64,000 nt of DNA, taken from Limonium bicolor. Taxonomy: Eukaryota; Streptophyta; Magnoliopsida; Caryophyllales; Plumbaginaceae. The stretch spans positions 96,071,005-96,135,004 of the forward strand of contig CM041780.1 in assembly GCA_023374045.1 (NCBI GenBank), in the 5' to 3' direction. Of the stretch, positions 35,979 through 47,339 are shown piece after piece. Numbering within the stretch: position 1 is the stretch's first letter; every line of letters starts with the position of its first letter. Made by a program: the position numbers and the translations under genes. Below the pieces are notes generated by a model that saw only the letters and a list, made by a program, of their open reading frames with translations, made no database searches and was not told the DNA's origin.

Positions 35979-36308
35979 GACCGACCCAGGGGTCCGACCC
36001 AGTTTTGGGTCGGTCGAGCCTCTGTTAGATGTTAGGGAGTGTTCGGTGATGGTCCGACCCAAAAGGGTGGGTCGGACATGGGTCGGTTGGTCAAGTTTCA
36101 AAGGAAGGAAATGTTCGCACATGGTCCGACCCAGTCGAGTGAGTCGGACGTGGGTCGGACGGGCATGATTATAAGGTAAAAGGGCTTCTGTAATGGACCG
36201 ACCCAGAAGGTTGGGTCGGACATGGGTCGGTCAAGTAAGATTCTTCAGCACCCGAAAACCACTGGGAGGGTCCGACCCAGTTGTTGGTCGGACGGTGGGT
36301 CGGTCGGA
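35979..36308 (+). repeat. Five palindromic cassettes (chromovirus 3' LTR)
   Basis: This is the counterpart of 25594-25925 with a few substitutions. The inverted arms GGTCCGACCC / GGGTCGGAC(C) are kept in most units. Confidence 0.88.
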
Positions 36309-37654
36309 CCAAACTTGTAAAAAAAAAAAACAGAAAAGAATGTGACTTATGTAGTTAACCCTAGGTGTATAATGAAGGTAACCTAGGGTAAGATAGGCAT
36401 TAAAACATGTCATACAATCATGTTAAATACTTAGTAAGTTTGAAGTCAAATAAATAATTAACCGACATTACTAATGTGTTAGGATTCTCTCAAGGTGGAA
36501 TCAGTCAAGGCAAGGACAAAGGTATGGTTTTCTTGCAGTCTGTTGCCTACCGGTTTACACCGGCTTGTGTGTTGTTTGTTTTTCTGTGTGTTTATGACTT
36601 TGTAAGATTAAACCATGTAAAGAGTTTACAGTTGTTAAACATTATTATGTTGTTAATTATGGCTCTCTCTCCCATGTGAGTGTCTAGCAAGACTTGACCT
36701 ATTATTGTGAAATGTTGTTGTGCTCAATGTGAACTACTAATATGGGCTAACGGGGGAAGTGAGGAGTCCGGTCTGTTCCGGCCACGCGTGTGAGTATGGG
36801 AGTCGATGTCATAACCGGTTCGATTCTCTCTGTATGTTATGGTTAAGTTTCCAATTTGGTTTCTAACCTTCCCTTTAGCTTAACCAAGGCTATTTTACTG
36901 ACTCACGTCGGGCCACAGGGGCATACTATGTGTTTTGTTTCGGTGTGCTTGGATCACTATATCCGGGGCACCTAGTGTTAAGTTAACCGTTCAATCTACC
37001 GGACAGTAACGAGTTATGTAACAGACTAAGTATGAGCGTGGCAACATTCTCGAAGCTCTCAATGGGGACTAACTGTGTTGGTTCTCTTCCTAAAAGGAAC
37101 TGTATGTGTGTGATGTGTGTTATGGTGTGTTAATACCCTGTGTTATGTTATATATGTATATGTTGTGTGTTTTAAAATATATATCATGTCATCATGGCAA
37201 TTGGTTGCGCGTATCCCGGTAGTCGATGGGCTGCGCGTTAGCCATACCAGCAAAGGTGCTGACCCCCTCGGGGGCTCCATATTTTTATTGCAGGATGAGG
37301 ATCGAAGAGGCAGAGTGGCTCTAGGTCCTAGAGAGTAGTTTACTTTGAAGTACTTTTGGATGTTTGCCCGGGTTGCGCCTGTGCACCCGTGGCGTATTAT
37401 ATACTTGTTGGTGACGGTTTACAGTGAAGTATACAGTGAAGGATTTTGTAAATACTCGGTATTTATTGTATATATGGTTGTTAGTTCTATGCTCGGGAGT
37501 CTGATCATCAGACCGGTACAATTGTATTTATTCAGCCTTGTTAGCCACGTGGGTGGTTGACGGCATTGTAGCACCAACCGTTTAGTTATCGTTTAGTTGT
37601 TTATTTTCCGCTGCGATTCAAGTATAGTTTTATGTGCGTAGTAGGGGTGTTACA

Positions 37655-37801
37655 GAGCTCTTTGGATCCTGTGTCACTCTGGGACCATTTGCGGATCTCT
37701 TCATCATGCTGACAGCGGTTTTGCTTCTTTGGACTGACGAGAACATTATCTGAGAGTCGGACTCCTCGCTTCCTTCGGTCACCGGGTCGGACATTCATCA
37801 T
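37655..37801 (-). pseudogene. Lysine/arginine-rich reading frame, 5' half, split by chromovirus insertion
   Basis: Minus strand, from ATG at 37799-37801 (MMNVRPGDRRKRGVRL...). It is open through the GAGCT target site and, across the insertion, continues at 20008 in the same frame. The composition is basic with many Ser, Gln and Asp. Upstream, the minus frame also holds codons before the ATG, so the true start may lie farther right. The family is not recognised. Confidence 0.45.
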
Positions 37802-40297
37802 TGGCTGGATTATTTTGTGGAGTTCATAATATTGAAAAGGGATATATGGAAGGCTCAGTGGGGGTGCCTAGGGTTTAATGTCAGGGTTCACAAGCTTTTG
37901 GCTATGTGGTGTTGTAGCTGTACCTAGGCGCTTCGACATTCCTGATAGTTGTGTATCCGCTCTTTGTTACTTTTCACAGGTCTAAGAGTAAATTTACAAA
38001 TTATCTCCTTCGGTCGAAGTTATGCCGTTTACCTACCTTTGAATGTGGTCTCACCGGAGTCGTGTAAAAATGACATGCTCGTTCACTCATGGTTTTACCA
38101 CTCAAGACACTCTCGTGAGATTTTCACTCACTCCGAAACCGTTCACACATTTAAACGAAAGATGAAAGATGACGAACTTAAACTCAGATTGCCCCCAGTA
38201 TTGATTTTGGGTTTATGACAACAATTTAAAAGATGTGGATTTGGAACCGCTTTGTGGGTTGTTTGGATGTCTTGTAATAAGCTATGGGGTTTGACAAGGC
38301 ATGTTCAAAATTTTGGAAACAAAATACAAGTCTTTGCATTCCATGTCGGGAAATGATTACTTCATGAACCATTTTCTCAAAAGAAACTTGTGAAACAAAA
38401 TCCATTTGTGAACATGAGGATGAAGATGATTTAACAAAATTGATGCTTCTTATTAGTGGTTTGAAACCGATCATTCTTTGAAAACTTTGAGTGATGCATT
38501 TGAAAGATTAATGTTTTAGCAAGTTATGCAGTAGAATGCATGTGAACCCTAAGCCTTCTATTGAATTCGAACTCTACGAACCATCTGACGCTGCGTGCTG
38601 AACACTCGCGCGCTCTTGACCGTTGGGACGTCGCTGAGATGACCGTGATCGCCTTCTTCATGGACTCTTATTAGGCTCTACGAACTACCTGAACTAGGAA
38701 TGCCTATTTGGGCCCGAATCTTTTACAAACTGAATGGGAGGTGCATGAGTGGAAACGGTTTCACAAATGTGGATTGGCACTCAGGCCTGGATGATTTCAT
38801 GGATGTGGATAGGCACTCGAGCCTGGATGAATTGAAAGTGAGGCACACAGGCCATAATGATTTATAAGTGGGTTGGCACTTGGGCCGGAATGCTATGAGA
38901 ACACGGCACTAGGGCCGAAATGTAGTGAGATTGTGGCACTTGGGCCGGAATGTTGTGAAGATGTAACAATTGGGCCGAAATGTTTAGAGAGTGTGGCACT
39001 AGGGCTAGAAAGTGTTTGAAAATGAGGCACTTGGGCCAAAAAAGTGTTTGAGGATGTGGCGCTTGGGCCTGAATTTTTGGGAATGTGGCACTTGGGCTGG
39101 AGTGATTGGAATTGAGGCACTTGGGCGGGGATGATTTTGGATTGAAGTAAGAAATATGGGCCAGAGGGACTTCTAGACTAGAATGGATGTGTGGCCCTGA
39201 ATACCCTTAATCTGGAAGTGGAGCAAACGGGCCGAAGGAAGCCACATGGACCGTGAATGGGCCACTGGGCCGAGAGAGAACCTTGAAGCCTAAGATTCGT
39301 TTGATGTTCTTGTTGAGCCTTGAGGCCAGAAACTAAAATGAATGGGTTGCGCAAACTATCTGGGATTCGAATGGGCCAAACCCTAAACAAGTGGTTCTAT
39401 TTGGGCCTAAAGATATATCACCTAAACATAGGATTTTGGGCCAAAACCTGAATGAAAAGTTCATCTAAACTAGAATAGGCCTTGGACCGAAAAAGTTTTC
39501 CATGAAGGGCTATTGATTTTCAAGTCTTGTGGACTACTTCGAGTTTGGGTGAATTTCCTCTTTTCGTGGGCCTAGAACTAAGTGGAAAATTCAAATTGGG
39601 CCGAGAGAGAAATCACCTAGATCTAAGGTTTTGGGACAAAGCCCAAACAAACAATTCACCCATTCAAATCAAACAGAGCCTTTGGGCCGCAAACAAATAG
39701 AGCTGCTAATTCGGTTTGGGCTAGGTTGATGTAGGAGAAGTTCCTATCAATCTCTAGGCTGGGTAGTGGGCCGATCATACAAGCAAACAAGGCCTACACA
39801 AAATTCAACATGTCCTTACTAGACGTTTAAATCAAACTGGGTATGGATCGATTCGGAGAGGTGCTTGGGGCATGAGCCCAGGTCACCACAAAGGAATAGG
39901 GATTGCACACTATTCTCTTTGGGCTTCCCCACTTTTTTTCACATCACCTAAAGGTGTGCGTCTACGGTCGGGTCTTTGATGACCAAACAAGGCTAGGTAA
40001 GGACACTGCCAGGAAAAGCTTGGGGCTAAAGCCCAGGTATTAAGGGGGTGTGGTTAGACGACACCCTCCTCTTTTCCCCCCTTATTCACATCACCTAAAA
40101 GGTGTGAGTCCCTGACAGGGACCCCAAACGGGTCCCGGGGTGAAATCGGTTTGCGTGGACCCTCGCTCTCATATGATGCAAAGGTGCAGAAAATTAAAGT
40201 ACGCACGAAAGTAAACAACAAAGTAATAAGCCATAAATAAACAATTTTCGTGTTAAGCCCTCTTTCTTAAAATTAAACAAGTTAAGATTAAGAGTTT
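37802..40297 (-). mobile_element. Tat/Ogre-like element interior, 5' part
   Basis: This is non-coding in appearance. It contains a GGGGGCAAT-type motif (minus) at 38187-38196, the TTGGGCC-rich repeat block 38752-39130, further TGGGCC copies to about 39760, and at 39850-40145 two related blocks with CACATCACCTAAAxGGTGTG. Short frames at 37949-38474 show no family features. I see no Gag or Pol motif, which supports a non-autonomous element. Confidence 0.6.
38752..39130. repeat. Tandem repeat with GGCACTTGGGCC core
   Basis: About twelve units of 30-50 bp share GTGGCACTTGGGCCxxAATG or close variants. The minus frame at 38893-39120 is a product of this repetition. Confidence 0.85.
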
Positions 40298-40320
40298 GTC
40301 CCCAGCAGAGTCAGGCATTC
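40298..40320 (-). other. Likely primer binding site, Tat/Ogre-like element
   Basis: In minus sense the LTR end GGCTCACA is followed by GAATGCCTGACTCTGCTGGGGAC. The part GACTCTGCTGGGGAC agrees with the primer region that I know from Ogre/Tat elements (TGGCGACTCTGCTGGGGAC), with the first bases altered. Confidence 0.5.
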
Positions 40321-42346
40321 TGTGAGCCTCGATTTTTAAGCCCTATCCTAGGTTGATTCGAGTTGATTAGGATTTGATCGGGTTTTAGGTCCGCTTATAA
40401 CCTAAGTTTAATAACTAAGTCATATAACCATAATTATTAAAACCTAAGCTAGCTCACTGGAACCTATTATGAGTCGCCACCTAATTTTAACCTAGATCAA
40501 ATTAGGAAAGGAGAGTTCGGGTTCGGGGGCTTGATATTCGATTTAATTAGGGTTCAATTACTTTCATTACCCCTTAGAAGTCGTTTTTTCCTCTACTTAG
40601 TTTAATTACGGCTTATTACGAGTCATTTTAGCCTAAGTGCGCACATCTGATTTTTTATTTTTTTATTCTTTTTGACAGAAATTAAAGTGAAAATTAAAAC
40701 TACCTAAACTAGGGTTTCGGAGGCAGAATTAGGTCAAATTTTGATTTCGTCGGTGGCCACGGACCTAATGTCCGAAGCCACGGACCCTAGTTAATCTAAA
40801 ATAAACAGAAAAGTTGAATTAATAAGAAAACACAATTTTGAAAAGTCGGGCTACGGACAAGCATCTGTGGGCCCGGACATAAATTGAAAAACCCTAAATT
40901 TTGAAAATAAAATTGTTCCGCCACCGTCCGGGGGCGTCCGGGCTTACGGACAGGGCGTCCGGGACCCTAGACATAGCGTCTGTGTGCGGACTGCCCTCGG
41001 ACGTGGCGTTTGGGTGGTTCCCAGGTGGTGTTTTTTGGCTCAAAATTTATGGGTTTGTAGCCTGAAAGATTATAAACACGTTAGTAATCAAAAGTTTAAA
41101 ATTTGACTACGAATTAGGGATGAAACTTATTGAACAAGTTAGTGGACAGAAACGTAAATAAACCTTAATTCAGAAGCAAAGAAAATTCAATTCAATTAGA
41201 AATTTCAACCAGAAGTGTATGAGATTCGGGGAGTTAAAAATTCAATTCCAACCTGTTTTGACTTCGGATTTGATTGTTCCTTCACGTCGAATCTTTGAGC
41301 TTCGTTGATGGCCAATCCGGTTCGACTTTGACCCGAGCTTCTGACCCTTCTTCCTTATGTTGTTGACCACGGTTTGGCTCTTCATTTTTGGTGTTTTGGT
41401 GCTAGGAAGCTCAATGGGAGAAGAGGGAATGTGTTTTTGGTGATTTCGGGATGATTTCGGTATAGATTTGAGACTTGGGAGTGCAAAAACATGGGAAGAA
41501 GGTTGACGGCTGCCTATTATGACTTTGGGAATGTTCTCCTCTGCCCTAGGTCATTTTTGGAAGGTCCTTTTATAGAAAGAGCATGGTCAAATTGATAGAA
41601 CAAGATCTTTATCTAAAACCCTGATTTTGTGCTCTACGGGAATCTAATTTTTTAGAATATGCTGCAGGCTGAGAAAAATTATGAAATTTTAACTGAAGGT
41701 AAAGAATGATTTTTAAAAATTTTGAAAGTTGGAATTGTGTTATTTTGATACATAACCACTTAGATAAAAATCACACAATCTGGAATCTCTCATAATTCAT
41801 AACTTATTATTGGAAAGTCCAAATAACGAAATTCCAATGACATTAGTTTCTAACAATTATGCTCTATCTTGTAATTAACTTTCATGACATTTTGATTTGA
41901 TTTCGGTATTTTCCAGAAGAGAGAGAAAATTGCAAAAATGATTGAATTTCTCTTTTAAATTTTGGGCTAAGGTTCCAAATAAAATAATTTCAGGTTTATG
42001 ACTGTATGTAGTCATGCTAACCATATGACAATTTTATTTTAATTTCGGAAACCTTTTTTATTTCTATTTTGAGGCTATTTCATGTGTTAATTATTAAAGA
42101 AATTAGCTTATAATATGAATTAAAAGCTAAATTTCCAGAATAAATATTATCAGAAAATCATGAAATACCTTTCATAATGACTATGATTTTGGAAGTGTTT
42201 GGAGATAGTGAACAAGTCATATGAAAATAGAAAATCCTGAGAATGTCCTTGGAAAATCCCGCATTAGTGCATTTTGACCCTTTTGCCCTTTGTAACACGT
42301 ATGCCTTAGAGACAATTCCGAGGGGGTTAAAATTTTGGGTATAACA
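40321..42346 (-). mobile_element. Tat/Ogre-like element, 5' LTR (right)
   Basis: 2026 bp, from TGTGAGCCTCG to GGTATAACA on the plus strand, followed by the target duplication CCCGG. Differences from the left copy include substitutions as well as indels, more than between the chromovirus LTRs. This agrees with the chromovirus having inserted later. Confidence 0.93.
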
Positions 42347-42351
42347 CCCGG

Positions 42352-42900
42352 GAAGTAAGGCTAGTGTGTGAGCCGGTGGAGTGATTAGTTTTCAAACCGC
42401 TGTCACCGTCGTGGCTGCGGCCTTAAGTCTTAATGACCGGTTGAATGGTAGGTGTGTTTTTGTATTTTTTCCAAGGGCAGCAGGATATGAGTAGTCCTGT
42501 GTTAGGAGAGTACCCAGAGTGCATGAAGATCTCTAGATGTGCAAATGAATTTGATCAGAACCAAAGGACCGTAGGGCCAAAGAGCGTAAGTGCCCAAAGT
42601 CATGACGGCCGTGAACCAGAAAGCGTAAGTGTTCAAACGTGACTGGTACCTGAGGATCGCTCGATATGGGGGAGGACTGAGTGCATAATTGTCTTCAGAT
42701 GGACCCACATGGAGAGGTTAGCAAAGGATATTTTTTATTGTTATGCATGCAGTGACATGTTGTTTGGATGTATGGTATATTGAGTCAGACTTTTGGAGTC
42801 GGTGAGGTTATAGTGGTTATAACCTTAGCATAGAATACCTATGTGAGTAACTATATTAGATTCACCAACTTTGAGGGCTAAGTTCTTTAAGGGGGTAGGT
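42352..42900 (+). mobile_element. Older element, end of interior with polypurine tract
   Basis: The sequence continues from 15233 after the CCCGG duplication and ends in TTTGAGGGCTAAGTTCTTTAAGGGGGTAGGT (42868-42900), a polypurine tract directly before an LTR start. No coding domain is visible. The 65-codon frame at 42445 has no family motif. Confidence 0.65.
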
Positions 42901-45050
42901 TGAAATACCCCGAACTTAAAAATGGTGATTAAATAATTCTAATATGGTATTTGAGGGCCTGATAGTGCCTAAAGAACTTTGGTGAAGAAAATAAATCCAA
43001 AATAAAGAGAAAATGCTTAAAAAGTGAAAAATGCAAAATTGAGCGTTACACGACCATAGGAGGAATACGACCTCAATTAGGGTCCTAGATGGATTCCAAG
43101 GCTTAATAATGCCTAAATAATATGTGGGAACAATTCCCGAAGAAAAAAGATCCATAAAACGGATTAAAAACGCTAATAAAGCTTTAGAGCACGTTTTTTG
43201 AGAAAACCCAAAAACGTGACTTTGAGTGGTCAAATGAACCCGTAAAAATTATAGTCCATCAAATAAATATAATTAAACATTAATGGAAGTTTAAGAACCA
43301 TTAAAATTAAAGAAACAAGAAAAATCCGGAAAACGGGCCCGGTTAGTGAATAGTGCTAAAACCGGGTAAATTAATGATCGTTTCTTGTAAAAGACGAAAA
43401 CACCCCCAGCTTGTATTACTATAGGGGCCGGTTTTTAAGAGAGTAATCAGCTCTCTCACACACTTAAACTAGCTAGAAAAGAAAAGGGAAAGAAAAGCAA
43501 AAAGGTAAAAGCAAAAAGTAAATAAGCTACTTTACCTCTTCTCTCTCTTCACTTTCTTCTTTCCCAACTGAGCTCCCTTCTCTCTCTCTGTCATTTTTCT
43601 CTCCTCCTTCTTCCCCATTACGATTTCAAGCTCCATCCATGGTAGCCCTCTCTTTCTCTTCATGCCCAAGCTTCATTAAAGCTCCAAATGCAAAAATAAA
43701 CACATATTTAACTCCCCTCCTCAAGCTCTACACTTCCCTCTTTCCAAAATATCAAAAGGATGAATTCCATCTCCATGGGTTTAGCCCATTTGAAGAGAAA
43801 GTTGGAGCTTCTTGAAGCTTGGAGTCTCCTCATTGTTTTAAGGTAAGAAAAGTCACAAAATTCCACTCTTTCCTTCACCTCTTGTGTGGCCGGTTTTTGA
43901 CTCCCCACTTTCCTTGTTTTCATTCCTAGAATGAGCCTTGTTCAAGCTCCAAAATCTTATGGGGAGTCCTCCTTTGATTCTTGACCAAAACCCCATTTTA
44001 GGGTTCCAAAGGTAATTCTCCATCCTTGTGCTCTAAGCACCCTTCTTTGTATTCTAGCTTAATTAATAAGCCTAAGTGCATTGTTTTAGTACTTAATTCC
44101 CCATTTGGGTGTTGGTCTAGAGTTTGGGCAAAGACAATGCCCCTTGACCGATTTTGCACCAAGAGGAGTGGAGAAGAGGAGAAGAGAAGACTTGAAATGA
44201 GAACTTGAGAAATTTAAGGTAAGGAATTAATCTTAACCCTTATCTAATTGTTTTAAAATATTGGGGTGGGAAAATTTAAAAGAATGAACCCAACTGAGTT
44301 GGAAATGTGTTTTGTAGTGAGAAGAGAGAATGGTGAACTTGATTGTGAATTATGGGCCTTTGAGCCAAGCAATTTAAGTTATCGCAATATGTTGTGTTTA
44401 TGGAGTTTTGAATGAATGTGTGTGCTGGTAGGACCCTTTATGGGTGTGGTTAGTTGTGAATTGATTTAGGTGAACAAATTGTGAATTTGGGAATGTTAGG
44501 ATTGTAGGTGAGTTATGACAAAATTTTAGTAGAAACTAAGTGTTTAAGGTGGCTTTGTAAATTGGAGAACCTAGGTGTTCATTGGGTTGAGTTGAGTTGG
44601 TTAATCACCATGAAATGGTAGTTGGATGAAGGATATTTGGGGGTGCAAAATCTGTAGCAAAATAGTGTATAAGTGCCTTGTAGTTTTGAAGAGAAACTAG
44701 GTTGTAAAGCCTTGGAGGAAATGGAGGATGGACTTGGGTACAGTTAATGCAAGTGTCTAGGAAGGATTTGGAATGGTCAAAATGAGTGAGAACAAAGTGT
44801 AAACCACCAAGAGGAAGTTAGAAATGCACAAGTGTGCAAAGTACAAAAATGTAAGAATGAAAATGTAGAAATTAAGCAAGTATGGAGGTAAGGATTGGAC
44901 TAATGATTTGAGGAGATTTAGAACATGATTAAGAGTGTTTTAAGGTGTTTAAACATGTAGAAAACTTATGGAAAGATTAAGGAATGATTAGGTGTGGATT
45001 AAGGTTGGAATTGGGGTTGACAATTGACATTGTAGCAGCTTTTTAGTAGA

Positions 45051-45235
45051 GTCCGGACTTAGGGGTCGGACCAAGTCCCGGACCAAGCATAAAAATGCCC
45101 CGAGAGTTGAGAAATCAGGTGGTCCGGACCCTAGTCCAGGACCAGGACCGGGACCAAGCAAGAAAAGTGGCCGAGAGTAAGGATAAGTATTGGTCCGGGA
45201 CTTTGGGTCCGGACCAAGTCCCGGACCACCCTCAG
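45051..45235 (+). repeat. Three palindromic cassettes, 70-71-bp period (older LTR)
   Basis: Units begin at 45051, 45121 and 45192 and combine GTCCGGAC(T/C), GGTCCGGGAC and AGTCCCGGACCA-type arms. Spacing and GC-rich palindromic character match the arrays at 21888 and 25594, while the core resembles the solo LTR more than the chromovirus. Confidence 0.83.
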
Positions 45236-46891
45236 AATGTGACCGAAAGTGGTTTTAAGGCATTAGAAGGTGGGGGATTGATTGGTAATGGTTTTAGATG
45301 ATGTTTAGGAGTTGTTTGGTGACTTGTAAAGGTCCTAAGAAGTATAAACAAGTGCTAGAAGTGAGTGAGAAGTAAGAACTTAAGTTAACAAGAATAAAGA
45401 TAAAGTTAACGGACGACGGGGTAAGTACGGGAGTGATATTCATTTATCTACCGTGAGGTATTGATGTTAATAGAACCATTTGACATGTAATCAGTGATTC
45501 GAGAGTATGACTCGAGGAACATGAGGTGACACGGTAAAGCTAACCCATGGTGAAAGGTATGATTTTCTCATGCCCTGTATGCTAACGCGGTTACGCTGAT
45601 TTGTGTGCTTGTGTGCCGGCTTAATCAAGATGAAAGCATGAAAATGATTTATTGCATTTGATATGTGTGTCTTGATGCATGATGAATGAACTAACCATTC
45701 TTGAATGAGTGCGTGGTCTAAACGAGTGAGTGTTATAGACCGACTCACAGATGAGTATTGATTGGTTAGTGACTCGTAGAAAGAGTCGTTTCGCAAAATA
45801 ACAAAAACGTGGAACACACGCGAAAACTATCGAACCAAGAATAACGATAATGCAAACCTATGAACTCACTAAAATGTGAGAGAATTGTACGGGATTAGTA
45901 AACTCCTGATAACGGTTAGAGAACCGAAATGAACAATCCACAAAATAATCAATAGTGGAAAGAAATGTTGAAACATCTAATAAGAGATTGGTTATAGTTC
46001 AAGACATGAACTTTTGAATGAAGTAAAAGAATGATAAGGGGTCATCAAACTCCCTTAGAAGAATAGTTGACCTATAATATGAGGAACCGACCAGTATAAG
46101 AAAATGTCCCGAACATAAAAGTATTCGATAAGTTGGGCAAACCCTTAAATATGAGAATACTAGACATTGAGAAATTCCCTAAGCTATTAGATGATATCAA
46201 GAGAGATACTTCTAGGCTAATCTTTATGATTATAAAATAACTCCAAGAGAGGAGTATTTGGGAAATTGAGTAGTCCGGTAGAGATACGAACGTTTGAGAA
46301 TTTGAGGAGCAAAGAGTATAGTTCCGTTTGATAGTCGAACCTTCCCACCATGCTAGACCCAGAGTAGGGTCGAAACCGGGGAAGTAAGACTTGTATTTGA
46401 AAGCCCGGTGGTGAGTCTTGTGTATGACTCTGCCCGGAGGTCATGGGTAATGACTTAAAAGATACCTTTGAGAATTTGATAATGAGATTGAGAATTGAGA
46501 TTTGAGTTAAAAACTTGGGAATTGAGCATTGAGTTGAGAATCGAGAACTTGAGAGTCGAGGATTGAAATTGGGTATTGTAGAACTTGAATCGAGATTGAG
46601 TATAAGAGGGCTTGAGTAAGAGTAACCCAAGAGAATGGGTAAGGCAAGGACTAAAGACTAAGGCACAGTGTGGTAGAAACCCTCAAGGCCTAAGAGTAAA
46701 TTAATTTGAACTAACAACCTTGATGTGTTAGTTAGGGATTGTATTCCTTGTTTGGATGTTGATTACTTGTGTTAGTGTACATATATAATGTATTGCTATC
46801 TTGCATGATGATTGAATTAAAATGAATCCCATGCTCTCGACAAAGTAGTCGGCGTACCCCCGTTAGCATGCGGGGTATGCGAATTTCATGC

Positions 46892-46935
46892 CAGCAATTT
46901 GCTGAGCCCCTAGGGGCACTGTTTTTATTTTACAG
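46892..46935 (+). other. Double hairpin and acceptor-like site (older LTR)
   Basis: CAGCA-ATT-TGCTG is followed by GCCCC-TA-GGGGC, then GTTTTTATTTTACAG/GTACG. Just upstream, GCGTACCCC and GGGGTATGC (about 46853-46881) pair as a further 9-bp stem with one G-T pair. Confidence 0.65.
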
Positions 46936-47339
46936 GTACGTGAAGCCGAATACCGTTCGAGAGTAGGACGGGGTTGCTACTTAAGCATGGGTACTTAACT
47001 TGTGTACTGTTGTATTTATAATGCAATTGTTGGATTGTAAGACCGATATGTTATCGGCAAGTTTAGGAATTGTAGTAGACTCGGTATAGAATCGAATTAA
47101 GGTTGTATTGGTATTGTATTTGAATTGGATAAGGAATGAAAAGTATTGTATTTGTTGAGTACTCGGTATACAAGTCATCAGACCGATAGTAGAGTTGTAT
47201 TTGGATTTGGCCTTGTTGGTCATGTGGGTGACTAACGGCATTGTATCACCCACCGGTTGAAGTTGAATTCCGCTGCCTTGTTATTAGTAATTGAGATGGA
47301 CTAGGAGATAATGGCTTGATTATCGATATGGGTGTTACA

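Larger units (their letters stand above)
20014..37654 (+). mobile_element. Chromovirus (Ty3/gypsy, Tekay-like) with captured AlkB segment
   Basis: LTRs at 20014-27272 (interrupted) and 33811-37654 share TGAAATACCCCAAACCTAG starts and GGGGTGTTACA ends. The target duplication GAGCT lies at 20009-20013 and 37655-37659. Order inside: tRNA-Met primer site, Gag with zinc knuckles, AlkB-like segment, protease, RT, RNase H, integrase, chromodomain remnant, polypurine tract. The integrase-then-chromodomain order marks a chromovirus, and the long LTRs suggest the Tekay/Del clade. LTRs differ mainly by small indels, so the insertion seems young. Many single-base frame breaks occur in gag-pol. Without the solo LTR the element is about 14.2 kb. 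Confidence 0.92.
33811..37654 (+). mobile_element. Chromovirus 3' LTR (3844 bp)
   Basis: It runs from TGAAATACCCC to GGGGTGTTACA and matches the 5' copy nearly throughout, with single-base indels more common than substitutions in the stretches compared. TATA box at 34430-34437, donor-like AG/GTAAGG at 34750, palindromic cassettes at about 35979-36308, double hairpin and CAG at 37248-37293. Target duplication GAGCT follows at 37655-37659. Confidence 0.95.
15234..42346 (-). mobile_element. Tat/Ogre-like non-autonomous LTR retrotransposon, interrupted
   Basis: Two LTRs of about 2.0 kb (15234-17230 and 40321-42346) start TGTGAGCC and end ATAACA on the plus strand. They are flanked by the perfect target duplication CCCGG (15229-15233, 42347-42351). 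Primer-like sequence at the right (40298-40317) and a purine run with GGGGGCAATA at the left (minus sense) give minus orientation. Without the inserted chromovirus the interior is about 5.4 kb. It is mostly tandem repeats and has one split lysine-rich frame but no pol, so the element is non-autonomous. Lineage is inferred from the primer site and polypurine tract style. Confidence 0.85.
42901..47339 (+). mobile_element. 3' LTR of older element (4439 bp)
   Basis: It starts TGAAATACCCCGAAC right after a polypurine tract and ends GGGTGTTACA. Parallels to the chromovirus LTR: GC-poor first kilobase, pyrimidine-rich leader near 43530-43620, donor-like AG/GTAAG at 43842, three palindromic cassettes at 45051-45235, double hairpin and TTACAG at 46892-46935, and CATGTGGGTG then TTCCGCTGC near the end. 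The overall sequence is clearly diverged, so it is a sister family. It interrupts a family A LTR whose remainder begins at 47340. Confidence 0.85.

Noticed and set aside
42901..47339. Pairing of this LTR with 11587-12470 as the two LTRs of one element
   Set aside because: The terminal 150 bases agree only loosely, much less than the other LTR pairs here, so I report the link as uncertain.
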